A stretch of DNA of 43,805 nt, from contig NZ_FOSW01000007.1 of NCBI RefSeq assembly GCF_900114385.1, forward strand, positions 1 to 43,805. Direction: 5' to 3'. Made by a program: the position numbers and the translations under genes. The notes beneath the pieces are model-generated. The model saw only the letters and a program-made list of their open reading frames with translations. It had not been told where the DNA came from and searched no databases. The stretch's first letter is position 1. Each line of letters opens with the position of its first letter. Of this stretch, positions 1-8,447 are shown in pieces. Origin of the DNA: Geodermatophilus ruber. GTDB lineage: Bacteria > Actinomycetota > Actinomycetes > Mycobacteriales > Geodermatophilaceae.

Positions 1-106
1 CGACCGGACCGCAACCACGATCACCGCGCTGGCCCGACTCGCCGTCACGCTGATCTGCGCCCGCCGCCTACCGCCGAACTAATGAAACGTCTTCTTACTC
101 GTCTAG
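1..106 (+). mobile_element. 3' end of an IS5-type insertion sequence (transposase C-terminus)
   Basis: An open frame enters from the left edge at base 2 and stops at 80-82. It encodes 26 residues, ending with the stretch ALARLAVTLICARRLPPN. This Ala/Leu-rich helix ending in a basic CARRL-like motif is typical of the extreme C-terminus of IS5-family DDE transposases, so the element probably extends left of the window. The 20 bases after the stop probably carry its right terminal repeat. A CTAG at 103-106 matches the YTAR target preferred by IS5-type elements and is my guess at the edge. The assignment rests on a short tail only; the terminal repeat and target duplication need the left flank. 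Confidence 0.5.
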
Positions 107-263
107 GTGCACCGAGCCACGACGTCGGTGACACGGTGGGCCGGACCGTGATCCGGCCGACCTGGGCGCCCCCGGCGAGGTGGAGCAGCTCGAGGCGCCG
201 GTTGTCACCCTCACGGGCCTCATCGGGCGTGTCGAACGACAGGTGTTCCAGGGGTTGCGTCAT
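107..263 (-). pseudogene. Cupin-family protein, N-terminal fragment cut by the insertion element
   Basis: An ATG at 263 has a strong ribosome binding site (GAGGAGGAG) just upstream and opens with MTQPLEHLSFDTPDEAREG, then DNRRLELLHLAGGAQVGRITVRP. This is the usual start of small actinobacterial cupin proteins, in which the segment after the VGR.T.RP strand continues into the first histidine-bearing strand. Here the family-like sequence ends near base 140 and is replaced by an unrelated tail that reaches the transposase end, so both cupin motifs are missing. The likely cause is insertion of the IS element followed by decay. The intact start and Shine-Dalgarno site suggest a recent event. It cannot make a functional cupin. 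Confidence 0.55.
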
Positions 264-379
264 CGTGGCTCCTCCTCTCGATGCCGTGTCGGGCAACGTT
301 CGCCCGGGGCGGCGCCCTGAAGGGCCCAACGCCCTCATCCCGAGTGATCGAATACGGCCCTCTCGACGAGGGAGGACGC

Positions 380-835
380 ATGACTGTCACGGTCACCGCG
401 CCGGGCGAAGGCGAGCAGTTCCCGGCCGGCCCGGTCCGGTTCCGCATCCTGGAGGACGGCACCAGCGTCGACAAGCGGTTCGGCGTCGCCGAGTGCTACC
501 TGCCGCCGGGCTGGCCGGGGCCGCCTCAGCACACCCATCGCGCGCACGACGAAACCTTCTACGTCGTGACCGGAACGGTCCTGTTCATGAGTGGGACCGA
601 CGAACTGCTCGCCCCCGCGGGCAGCCTGGTCACCGCGCCCATCGGCGATCCCCACACCTTCGGCAACGCCGACGCAGACGCCCCTGCCACCCTGCTCTGC
701 ACCGTCACGCCGGAGCGCTACCTCGGGTACTTCCGTGACCTGCAGGATCTGCGTCCTGGGCCGGACGGCATGCTGAACCCGTCCGAAGTTCTCGGGATCA
801 TGGCTCGCTATGCCACGGAGCCCTATCGCCCGTGA
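380..835 (+). CDS. Cupin-domain protein (quercetinase-like)
   Basis: A 151-residue single-domain cupin of unknown substrate. Residues 40-60 carry the first metal motif, PPGWPGPPQHTHRAHDETF, with histidines and a glutamate in the G(X)5HXH(X)nE arrangement. The second motif lies around GDPHTFGNADADAP. Small cupins of this type are usually dioxygenases, isomerases or sugar/flavonoid-binding proteins; the sequence does not choose among them. The ATG at 380 was preferred to upstream starts because GGAGGACGC lies directly before it. The GAGGG of that region can pair with CCCTC at 358-362, a weak hairpin that could affect initiation. It is divergent from the broken cupin and convergent with the DUF1326 gene. 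Confidence 0.8.
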   Translation: MTVTVTAPGEGEQFPAGPVRFRILEDGTSVDKRFGVAECYLPPGWPGPPQHTHRAHDETFYVVTGTVLFMSGTDELLAPAGSLVTAPIGDPHTFGNADADAPATLLCTVTPERYLGYFRDLQDLRPGPDGMLNPSEVLGIMARYATEPYRP

Positions 836-941
836 ACTGATGCCTCCTCGTCCTGGCTCAACCGGATCGAGGCCCAGTTCCAGATGGCGTAGGTGCGAGG
901 ACCTCGCGCCATCGGTGCCCGCCGTGCTGGTGCGTCGGGGG

Positions 942-1586
942 TCACTCGTCCGGGCCGCGCCAGTCGAACGGGAAGTGCTTCGACGACCGGCCGCCCCACT
1001 CCCAGGCGAAGCCGAAACCGGGCGTCTCGACGCGCTCGCTCGTCCCGACCGCCCACGTGGCGACCTGCCCGGGGCCGACCTCGGCGCCGGGGGCGTTGTG
1101 CAGCTGCACCCGCGCACCCGGCGGCGTGGTCGGTCCGCTGAGCGCCTCGGCCGTGGCGTGCACGCTCCCGGGCACCTCGGCCCGGAAGGTGGACAGGTCC
1201 TCGGCCACCTCCACGGTGATCGGCGCCGACACGACCCCTCGGGGATCGTTGACCAGCCCGGCGAGCATGGCCGGCCACCCCCCGGCCTGACCGCCGAAGA
1301 TCGTCTGCAGCGCCTGCAGCTGCGGCTCGTCGGCGCGGTCGTCGAGGAAGACGCCCATCGCCACGTCCGCCTCCACCCAGACGTTGCCCTCGAACTCCGA
1401 GACGGCGAGCACGTTGAGCCCGTCCAGCCGCACGTCGCCGAAGCTGCCCTCCCGGATGTGCCAGGCGAGGATCCCCTGGCAGTGGTTGTTCGTCGGCGGC
1501 TGGGCGAAGGTGCACGGACAGGGGACGCTGCAGCTGCAGACGTCGAACCAGTCCCCCACGAGGTGCCACTGCGGGATCTCGCTCAT
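942..1586 (-). CDS. DUF1326 domain-containing protein (paralogue 1)
   Basis: A 214-residue soluble protein of the DUF1326 family, whose function is unknown. The N-terminus carries the family's cysteine signature, VCSCSVPCPC (residues about 15-25), which suggests metal or cluster binding, followed by the VFLDD.A and IFGGQAGG motifs around residues 80-100. ATG 1586 is chosen because GGGGAGGACGCG precedes it and the cysteine motif follows closely; the longer upstream reading is low-complexity intergenic sequence. In many actinobacteria DUF1326 genes sit beside a DUF2182 membrane protein. That partner is absent here but present beside the second paralogue at 22028-22630. It is divergent from the MFS gene across a 263-base region. 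Confidence 0.85.
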   Translation of the reverse strand: MSEIPQWHLVGDWFDVCSCSVPCPCTFAQPPTNNHCQGILAWHIREGSFGDVRLDGLNVLAVSEFEGNVWVEADVAMGVFLDDRADEPQLQALQTIFGGQAGGWPAMLAGLVNDPRGVVSAPITVEVAEDLSTFRAEVPGSVHATAEALSGPTTPPGARVQLHNAPGAEVGPGQVATWAVGTSERVETPGFGFAWEWGGRSSKHFPFDWRGPDE

Positions 1587-1700
1587 CGCGTCCTCCCCGG
1601 CGCACCGCTCGGGCTCGCCGGCCCTGCCGGCCACGGGCGCCGCACCCACCCTGCACCGCGGGCCCCGGCGGAGCCAGGGGCCGACGGCCCTCGATGAGGG

Positions 1701-1716
1701 TGTGACCACACTCACG
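1701..1716. promoter_or_regulatory. Candidate CRP/GlxR-type operator
   Basis: TGTGA-CCACAC-TCACG matches the CRP-family consensus TGTGA-N6-TCACA at nine of ten half-site positions. It sits in the divergent intergenic region, about 115 bases before the DUF1326 start and about 135 bases before the MFS start, where it could regulate either gene. An internal inverted repeat GTGTG-AC-CACAC (1700-1711) overlaps it. A single match in GC-rich DNA is weak evidence. Confidence 0.3.
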
Positions 1717-1849
1717 ACCGGCAGCCCGCGCGGGCGGGCGCGGGGGCATGGCACCGTGGTCGTCGGGTGCCCGAGGTCGTGTGCTCTTCCCGCCCGCTCG
1801 CAGCCACCTGTCGACGCGGTGGTCGCGCCCACCCCCGAGAGGTGTGTCC

Positions 1850-3229
1850 ATGCGCACCACTGACCTGCTGTCGCGTGCCTTCTCCCCGGTGACCGTCCTG
1901 GCCCGGTCGGCCTCGACGGCCCCCGGGCCCTCGCTGCCGCGGCTGCACCGCGCGGTCGCCGCCGTCTTCGTCCTCGACGGAGCGGTCTTCGGCAGCTGGG
2001 CGGCGCGGGTGCCCGACGTCGCCGCGCAGGTCGGCGCCGGGCACAGCGCGCTCGGACTCGCCCTGCTGTGCCTGTCCGTCGGCGCGCTGGCCTCCATGCA
2101 GGTGACCGGCGGGCTGTGCGCCCGGCTCGGCCCCGGGCTGGTGAGCACGGCCGGAGCGCTGCTGCTGTCCCTCGCGCTCGTCCTGCCCGGCCTGGCGGCG
2201 TCGATACCGGCGCTGTGCGCGGCCCTGTTCGTCTTCGGCGCCGCCAACGGCACGGTGAACGTGGCGGCCAACGCCGTCGGCGTCCAGGTCGAGGCGCGCA
2301 CCGGCCGGCCGCTCATGTCCGCCCTGCACGCCGGTTTCAGCATCGGCGGGCTGGCCGGCGCCCTGCTCGGCGGTCTCGGCTCCGCGGTCCTCGGTGTCGC
2401 CGCGCACCTGGTGCTCGTCGCGGCCCTCGGGCTGGTGGTCACCGCGGGGGTCGCGCCGGCGCTGCTCGCCGCGGCCGGCTCCCCGGCCCCGGCGCGAGAG
2501 GCTGCCGGCGAGCCGGGGCCGGGCCGGCCGACTGCCGTCCTGGTCGTCCTCGGCGCGATCGCCGGGTGCACCGCCTTCGGGGAGGGCGCCCTGTCCGACT
2601 GGGGCGCGCTGCACCTGCGCACCGAGCTGCATGCCTCCTCCACGCTGGCCGCGGCCGGCTACGCCGGGTTCTCCCTGGCCATGGCCTGCGGCCGCCTCGC
2701 CGGGAGCCGGCTGCTGGCCCTCGTGGGGGAGCGCCGGCTGCTCACCCGCGGCACGGTGCTCGCCGCCGCGGGCGGGGTGGTGCTGGTCGCCGCGCCCTCC
2801 GCGCCGGTCGCGGTGGCCGGCTTCGTGGTCGTGGGCCTGGGACTGGCCAACGTCTTCCCGCTGGCCATCGCCCGGGCCGGCGTCCTGGACGGCGCGCGGG
2901 GCATCGCGCTGGCCACGACCGTCGGCTACACGGGGCTGCTCGGCGGCCCACCCATGGTCGGTCTCGCGGCCGAGCACCTGGGCCTGCCCCTGGCGCTGAG
3001 CACGGTGCCGCTGCTCGCGCTGGTCGCCACCGTCCTGGCGGTGTCGCTGTCCGGGGACGCCGTCTGGCGGCCGGCGACGCCGGCCACGCTGGCCCGGGCG
3101 GTCCGCGACCGCACCGACACCCTGGTCGAGGCCGTCGTCCCCCGCCTGCAGCCGCTGGTCTCCGGCTTCGGGCACGGCACGGCCGTCTACATCCGCGACC
3201 TCTCCGCTCTGGTGCCGCCGCCCCGGTGA
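1850..3229 (+). CDS. MFS transporter (YbjJ-like)
   Basis: A 459-residue integral membrane protein with about 12 hydrophobic segments, beginning with AVAAVFVLDGAVFGSWAARVPD. The motif GAANGTVNVAANAVGVQVEA followed by RPLMSALHAGFSIGGLAGALLGG is characteristic of the YbjJ-type branch of the major facilitator superfamily, which is mostly uncharacterised and often annotated as efflux. The second half starts after a cytoplasmic loop rich in Pro/Ala/Glu around residue 215. ATG 1850 follows GAGAGGTGTGTCC; the upstream reading frame is not protein-like. The C-terminal 50 residues form a charged, soluble tail. The gene is convergent with otsB, with 16 bases between stop codons and no clear terminator. 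The substrate cannot be inferred. Confidence 0.85.
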   Translation: MRTTDLLSRAFSPVTVLARSASTAPGPSLPRLHRAVAAVFVLDGAVFGSWAARVPDVAAQVGAGHSALGLALLCLSVGALASMQVTGGLCARLGPGLVSTAGALLLSLALVLPGLAASIPALCAALFVFGAANGTVNVAANAVGVQVEARTGRPLMSALHAGFSIGGLAGALLGGLGSAVLGVAAHLVLVAALGLVVTAGVAPALLAAAGSPAPAREAAGEPGPGRPTAVLVVLGAIAGCTAFGEGALSDWGALHLRTELHASSTLAAAGYAGFSLAMACGRLAGSRLLALVGERRLLTRGTVLAAAGGVVLVAAPSAPVAVAGFVVVGLGLANVFPLAIARAGVLDGARGIALATTVGYTGLLGGPPMVGLAAEHLGLPLALSTVPLLALVATVLAVSLSGDAVWRPATPATLARAVRDRTDTLVEAVVPRLQPLVSGFGHGTAVYIRDLSALVPPPR

Positions 3230-3245
3230 CGCGCCCCGGGGGTGC

Positions 3246-4046
3246 TCAGGCGGCGAGCCGGCGGAGGAACTCGAGCACGCCCTCCGGCCCCTCCAGCACC
3301 AGGTCGGCGCCGGCCAGCAGCTCGGGTGGGGACTCCGCCGACCGCACGGCCACCCGCAGCCCGTCGACGCCGGCGGCGGCGAGTTCGGTCACCGCGGCGA
3401 AGGCCGGGAGGTCACCGAGGTCGTCCCCGATGACGACGACCGCCCGCGCGCCGGACTCGTCCACCACCCGGCGGACGGCGTCCCCCTTGTCGCCGCGCAC
3501 CGGCGGTCGCAGCTCCCAGACCATCTTCCCGGGGACGATCTCGAGCCCGTGCTCCTCGGCGATCCGCCGGGCGGTCCGGTCGATCTCGTCGGTCCACCGG
3601 TCCCGGTCGGGGACCCGGCGGGTGTGCACCGCGATCGAGTACTCCTTGTCCTCCAGCCAGGCGCCGCTGTCGCGCACGGCCGGGGAGTCCCGCAGCGCAG
3701 CGGCGGCGGCACCGACCGCAGCGCGGGCCGCCGCCAGCCGCGGGTCCACCCGCACCTCGCCCTCGTGCACCTCCTGCAGCCCGTACAGCCCGAGGTAGCG
3801 GACACCGGGGGCGCCGACGTGCTCGGCCAGGTACGGGGCGGGCCGGCCGGAGATGATGGCAACGGCGGCGAACCGGTCCGCGAGGGGGCCGAGCAGGTCC
3901 ACGATCCCCGCCAGCGGCCGGGCCGCCTGCGGGTCGTCGACCACCGGGCTGAGCGTGCCGTCGAAGTCCAGCCCCAGGGCGACCTCCCCCGCCCGCCCGG
4001 CCAGCTCGCGGGCCACCTGCTCCGGCGTGGCCGTGCCCGCGGTCAC
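3246..4046 (-). CDS. otsB: Trehalose-6-phosphate phosphatase
   Basis: A 266-residue HAD-superfamily phosphatase that would hydrolyse trehalose-6-phosphate to trehalose in the cytoplasm. The nucleophile motif LDFDGTLSP lies at residues 26-34 (Asp27 and Asp29), followed by AIISGRP, the YGLQE motif, the KEYSIAVHTR strand and the PGKMVWELRPP segment typical of OtsB, then GDDLGDLPAF with the metal-binding aspartates. The GTG start at 4046 overlaps the stop of the preceding GH65 fusion as GTGA, so the genes are translationally coupled. No trehalose-6-phosphate synthase (otsA) is in the window. In mycobacterial OtsB1 these same three domains (PGM-like HAD, OtsB, GH65) occur in one chain; here OtsB is separate. 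Confidence 0.92.
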   Translation of the reverse strand: MTAGTATPEQVARELAGRAGEVALGLDFDGTLSPVVDDPQAARPLAGIVDLLGPLADRFAAVAIISGRPAPYLAEHVGAPGVRYLGLYGLQEVHEGEVRVDPRLAAARAAVGAAAAALRDSPAVRDSGAWLEDKEYSIAVHTRRVPDRDRWTDEIDRTARRIAEEHGLEIVPGKMVWELRPPVRGDKGDAVRRVVDESGARAVVVIGDDLGDLPAFAAVTELAAAGVDGLRVAVRSAESPPELLAGADLVLEGPEGVLEFLRRLAA

Positions 4047-7000
4047 GGTGCGCTCTCCAGCACGAGCTCCCGCTCCTGCCCGGGCGCGAGCTCCACGGCC
4101 TGCCCGCGCACCAGCAGGTTGACCGGGGTCGTACCGCCCGGTCGCGCGCTGAGCCGGATGCGGTCCTCGCCCAGGTCGACGTCCACCCGCTGACCGCGGT
4201 AGTGGACGCTGAACCGCAGCTGCTTGACCTCCGTCGGCAGCGCCGGGTCGAAGCGGAGCACCGGCCCGAGGGCCCGCATGCCGGTCAGACAGCGCAGCAC
4301 GATGTCCACCGTCCCGGCCATCGCGCCCAGGTGGATCCCCTCGGCCGTCGTCCCGCCCTGGACGTCGGAGATGTCGCTCTCCAGCGCGTGCTGGAGGAAG
4401 CGCCAGGCCTCCTCCGGGCGGTACCGCGCCAGCACCCAGGCGCTCACCACACCGCTGAGCGTGGACCCGTGCGAGGTCCGCTCCAGGTGGTAGTCCACGG
4501 TCCGGGCCAGCTGCTCCGTGCTCAACTCGTACCCCAGGCCGTGCAGCAGCCCGCGCAGCTCGTCGCGGGAGAGCAGGAACAGCAGCATGAGGACGTCGGC
4601 CTGCTTGGCCAGCTTGTACCGGTTGGTGCTGTCGCCCTCGGCCTCCAGCAGCCGGTCCAGCCGCTGGATGTTGCCGTAGCGCTCCCGGTAGCCCTCCCAG
4701 TCGAACTCCGGCAGCTGCTCGTAGCCCTCGAACTGGGTCAGGACCCCGTCGGCGTGGAAGACGACCTTCATCTTCTTCGTGATGTCCTGCCAGCGGTCGA
4801 GCTCGTCCTCGCGGATGGTGAGCTCCTGGACGAGCTCCTGCCGGTAGTGCGGCGGGAGCACCTCCAGCGTCTCCAGCGCCCGCTGCAGGACCCACACCGC
4901 CATGACGTTGGTGTAGGTGTTGTTGCGCAGCCCCGCCTCGTCGGAGTCCGGGTAGGCCTCGTGGTACTCGTCCGGACCCACCACGCCGGAGATCTCGTAG
5001 CGGTCCTGCGCCGGGTCGTAGGTGGCGATGCTCGACCAGAACCGGGCGATCTCGATCAGCAGCTCGGCGCCGGTGAAGCGCAGGAACGACGTGCTCCCGG
5101 TGACCATGTAGTGCTGCCAGACGTTGTAGGCCACGGCGATGTTGACGTGCCGCTGGTTGTGCGAGTGGTCGGGCAGCCAGCGCCCCGACTTGGGGTTGAG
5201 GTGGACCTCCTGGGTCTCCTCCCGCCCCGTGGCCCCGCTCTGCCACGGGAACATGGCGCCGTCGAAGCCCGCCGCGCGGGCCGCCGCCCGGGCCACCCCG
5301 AGCCGCGCGTGCCGGTAGTCCAGCAGCGCGCTGGCCAGGCTGGGCCGTTCGAAGTTGAGGAACGGGAAGATGAACATCTCGTCCCAGAAGACGTGCCCGC
5401 GGTAGGCCTCCCCGTGCCAGCCGCGCGCCGGGACGCCGACGTCCAGGTGGTGCGTGTGCGGGGAGACGGTCTGCAGCAGGTGGAAGATGTGCAGGTGCAG
5501 GACCGTCTCGGTCCACTCGTTGGCGCTGTCGAGCTCGATGTCGAAGCGGTTCCACAGGCTGTTCCACGCGCCCTCGTGGCGGACGAGCAGCCGGCCGAAG
5601 TCCTCGGCGGTGCCCACGGTCAGCTGGGCGTCGGTGCGGCTGTCCGAGATCGCCCGGTCCCGGGAGGTGTACAGCGCGACGACCTTCTCCACGCTGGTCG
5701 GGCGCCCCTCCTCGAGGTCCAGGGTCAGGTCGTGGGCGACGTACCCGAGCTCCTCGACCAGCCGCCGCGGCGCGTCGACCCGCTGCCCGTCGCGCAGCAC
5801 CCGGGTCCGCGCGGCCAGCGCGATCCGCACGTGCGAGTGCAGGGTCTCGGCCTCCAGGTCGATGGTCTCCGGGTCGACCTGCCCCTGCCCCAGCAGCTGC
5901 AGGTGGCGGCCGTTGAGGTCGCGGTAGCGCTTGACCCCGGCGTTGACCACCCGGCCGTCCAGTCCGGAGGACACCTCCAGGCGGCCCGACCAGTTCTCCG
6001 CCGTGAAGGTGGTCTCCAGGCCGGCGACGTGCTCGTCCTTCATGCTGACGAACCGGCGCTGGGTCATGCTGGTCCGCCGGCCCTCGGCGTCCTGCCAGGT
6101 GAGGTCGCGGGTCAGCACGCCCCGGCGCATGTCCAGCTCGAAGCGGTGGTCCAGGACGCCGGGACGCCGGGCGTCGAACCACTCCCCGCCCTCGATCCGG
6201 AACCGCAGCGGCAGCCAGTTGGGGACGTTGACCAGGTCCTCGTTCTCGACCTGCCGGCCGGCCACCTCGGTCACGGCCCGGTCGTAGAGGCCGGCAACGT
6301 AGGTGCCGGGGTAGTTCACGTCGTCGGCCCGGGCCTCGGGCAGCGCACCGCGGGTCACGAAGTACCCGTTGCCCAGCGCCAGCAGCGCCTCCCGCAGCCC
6401 CTGCCGGGCCGGGTCGAAGGAGTCGTAGACCAGCGTCCACACGCTGGGCGGCTGCTGGGTGAGCCGCCTCCTGATCTCGCCGGCGGCCCGGCGCTCCTCG
6501 AGCCGGCCCTCGGCCAGCGCGCGCCGCGAGACGTCGTCCAGCGTGGTGACGACGAGGTCCGCGCCCGCCTCGACCAGCAGGTCGCGGTCGTCGAGCCGGG
6601 CCACGCCGAGCGCGGCCATCCCGGCCGCCTTCGCGGCCTGGATGCCGCTGCTCGCGTCCTCGGTGACGAAGCACTCGGCCGGGTTGATGCCGAGTTCCTC
6701 GGCGGCGGTCAGGAAGATCGTCGGGTCCGGTTTGCCCCGCGGGAAGTCCCGCCCGGAGATGTCGGCGTCGAACAGCTCGAGCAGCGTCATGCCCTCGTGG
6801 ACGAAGTCGCAGTCGATCCGCTGCTCCGCGGCGAACAGGTCCAGGCGGATCCGCTCCAGGAAGAGCTTGGCGTTCTTCGAGGACGACGCCGCCGCCACGC
6901 GGATGCCCATGGACTTGACGTCGAGGATGAACCGCAGCGCGTCCGGGAAGGCCATGAACCGGCCCTCCTCGATGAGCTTGACGACGTGCTCCTGCTTGGC

Positions 7001-7276
7001 GGCCGCGTACTGCTCGATCCGCGCGTCGATGTCGGGCACCCCGAAGTGCTCCATGGCCGCGCGGGCACCCTCCATGCGCGGCCTACCGGCCATGACCTCC
7101 TGGTAGACGCCCGGCGTGAACCGCTCGGGGGTCCAGCTGGTCCGGTCCCGGATGTCCCGCCACTCGCTCTCCATGAGCGCCTTGAACGCCTCCCGCCAGG
7201 CCAGCTCGTGCGGCGAGTCGACCAGGACGCCGTCGACGTCGAAGATCGCGCCACGGAAGCCTGCTGTCTGGGCCAT
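4043..7276 (-). CDS. Fused beta-phosphoglucomutase (HAD) and GH65 disaccharide phosphorylase
   Basis: A 1077-residue bifunctional protein. Residues 1-250 form a HAD hydrolase of the beta-phosphoglucomutase type: AIFDVDGVLVDS with Asp13 and Asp15, the AAASSSKNA motif II, GKPDPTIFLTAAEELG and TEDASSGIQAAKAAG. From about residue 285 a glycoside hydrolase family 65 protein follows, with the N-terminal beta-sandwich (ALGNGYFVTRGALPEA) and the (alpha/alpha)6 barrel. The GPDEYHEAYPDS motif carries the general acid, Glu770 by my count. GH65 enzymes phosphorolyse trehalose, maltose, kojibiose or nigerose to beta-glucose-1-phosphate, which the HAD domain would turn into glucose-6-phosphate. The family contains both phosphorylases and hydrolases; the fused mutase favours a phosphorylase. 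The exact disaccharide is unknown. The start lies 46 bases after the kinase stop. Confidence 0.88.
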   Translation of the reverse strand: MAQTAGFRGAIFDVDGVLVDSPHELAWREAFKALMESEWRDIRDRTSWTPERFTPGVYQEVMAGRPRMEGARAAMEHFGVPDIDARIEQYAAAKQEHVVKLIEEGRFMAFPDALRFILDVKSMGIRVAAASSSKNAKLFLERIRLDLFAAEQRIDCDFVHEGMTLLELFDADISGRDFPRGKPDPTIFLTAAEELGINPAECFVTEDASSGIQAAKAAGMAALGVARLDDRDLLVEAGADLVVTTLDDVSRRALAEGRLEERRAAGEIRRRLTQQPPSVWTLVYDSFDPARQGLREALLALGNGYFVTRGALPEARADDVNYPGTYVAGLYDRAVTEVAGRQVENEDLVNVPNWLPLRFRIEGGEWFDARRPGVLDHRFELDMRRGVLTRDLTWQDAEGRRTSMTQRRFVSMKDEHVAGLETTFTAENWSGRLEVSSGLDGRVVNAGVKRYRDLNGRHLQLLGQGQVDPETIDLEAETLHSHVRIALAARTRVLRDGQRVDAPRRLVEELGYVAHDLTLDLEEGRPTSVEKVVALYTSRDRAISDSRTDAQLTVGTAEDFGRLLVRHEGAWNSLWNRFDIELDSANEWTETVLHLHIFHLLQTVSPHTHHLDVGVPARGWHGEAYRGHVFWDEMFIFPFLNFERPSLASALLDYRHARLGVARAAARAAGFDGAMFPWQSGATGREETQEVHLNPKSGRWLPDHSHNQRHVNIAVAYNVWQHYMVTGSTSFLRFTGAELLIEIARFWSSIATYDPAQDRYEISGVVGPDEYHEAYPDSDEAGLRNNTYTNVMAVWVLQRALETLEVLPPHYRQELVQELTIREDELDRWQDITKKMKVVFHADGVLTQFEGYEQLPEFDWEGYRERYGNIQRLDRLLEAEGDSTNRYKLAKQADVLMLLFLLSRDELRGLLHGLGYELSTEQLARTVDYHLERTSHGSTLSGVVSAWVLARYRPEEAWRFLQHALESDISDVQGGTTAEGIHLGAMAGTVDIVLRCLTGMRALGPVLRFDPALPTEVKQLRFSVHYRGQRVDVDLGEDRIRLSARPGGTTPVNLLVRGQAVELAPGQERELVLESAP

Positions 7277-7322
7277 CGGTGTCTCCCTCGCTCGGGTGCG
7301 ACCCGGGCGGTCGCGCGGGTGG

Positions 7323-8348
7323 TCAGGTGCGGTGCTGCGTGGGGCCCTGCGTAGCGGAGGGGACGGTGACGCCCGGCGCCGCGCGCGGCGTCACCGGCGG
7401 CACGGATGCCGCGGCCGCCGCGCGCTGGGCCTGTTCCGCCTCGAGTTCGGCGCGGGTGGGCGGGTTCGCGCCCGGCCGGGAGCAGGTGATCGCGGCCACC
7501 AGGGAGGCCTCGTCCAGGATGCTGATCAGCGTGGACTCGTCGATGGCGGCGAGCGCGTCCCGGCGGGCGCCGCCGATCAGGTCGGCACGCCGCAGCCCGT
7601 CGAGCAGGCCGGAGGTGAAGGAGTCGCCCGCGCCCACGGTGTCCACGAGATCGACCGGTGTCGCCGGGCGGCGCAGTTCCAGGTCGTCGGTCACCGCATG
7701 GACGCCCTTGCCGCCGCGGGTGACGACGACGAGGACGGGACCTCGCCCGAGCCACTCCCGGGCCACGTCCTCGTCCTCGCGGTCGGGGTAGAGCCAGCGC
7801 AGGTCCTCGTCGCTGACCTTGACGACGTCCGACAGCGCGACGAGTCGCTCGATGCCTGGACGCGCCTGCTCCGGTGTCCCGAGCAGCGCCGGGCGCACGT
7901 TGGGGTCGTAGGAGATGGTCACCCGGCCCCGCCGCTGCTCCCGCTCCATCAGGTCCTCGACGTGGGCGTTGCCCGGGGGCAGGGCGGTGGCCAGCGAACC
8001 GGTGTGCAGGGCGCGGGTCTCGATGGGCAGGGGCTCCAGCGCCCCGATGTCCCAGTCGATGCGGAAGTCGTAGCTCGCGATCCCGGCGGCCAGGGTGGCG
8101 ACCGCCAGGCTCGTGGACGTGCCCTCCGCCGGCCCGCCGGCGATCCGCACACCGCTGGTCTGCAGGTGCTCGGTGACCATGTCCCCGAACGCGTCACGAC
8201 CCAGGCGGGTCATGAGCGTCACGGGGTCGCCCAGCCGGGCCAGCCCGAGGGCGACGTTGGCCGGGCTCCCGCCCGGATGTGCGACCAGGGTCCGGCCGCC
8301 CCGCTGCCCGACCAGGTCGACGAGCGCTTCCCCGACGACGACGAACAT
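7323..8348 (-). CDS. PfkB-family carbohydrate kinase (fructokinase-like)
   Basis: A 341-residue cytoplasmic sugar kinase of the ribokinase/PfkB fold. It shows GGSPANVALGLARLG at the substrate-binding N-terminus (PfkB signature 1) and DTVGAGDSFTSGLLDGL near residue 235, where the Asp after GAG is the catalytic base (signature 2). Residues NVRPALLG in the middle match the fructokinase subgroup, in which the RP(A/E)LW motif is common. ATG 8348 was chosen because AAGGGGAG lies upstream and the beta-strand FVVVGEALVDL follows at once; a GTG six bases upstream is possible. The last 35 residues are an Ala/Pro/Thr-rich tail. It lies between the symporter and the GH65 fusion in a probable operon. Confidence 0.87.
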   Translation of the reverse strand: MFVVVGEALVDLVGQRGGRTLVAHPGGSPANVALGLARLGDPVTLMTRLGRDAFGDMVTEHLQTSGVRIAGGPAEGTSTSLAVATLAAGIASYDFRIDWDIGALEPLPIETRALHTGSLATALPPGNAHVEDLMEREQRRGRVTISYDPNVRPALLGTPEQARPGIERLVALSDVVKVSDEDLRWLYPDREDEDVAREWLGRGPVLVVVTRGGKGVHAVTDDLELRRPATPVDLVDTVGAGDSFTSGLLDGLRRADLIGGARRDALAAIDESTLISILDEASLVAAITCSRPGANPPTRAELEAEQAQRAAAAASVPPVTPRAAPGVTVPSATQGPTQHRT

Positions 8349-8447
8349 CGGCCCCACTCCCCTTCCGACGACGTACCGGTGCACCGGGCGGGACGGACAC
8401 CGCCGGTCCGTGCCCGCCCGCCGGGCGCCGGCGTCCGGGGACGCCGG

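Noticed and set aside
4202..7354. 1050-residue frame on the plus strand opposite the GH65 fusion
   Set aside because: It mirrors the third-position GC bias of the real gene; composition is Val/Leu/Gln/Arg-rich with no motif.
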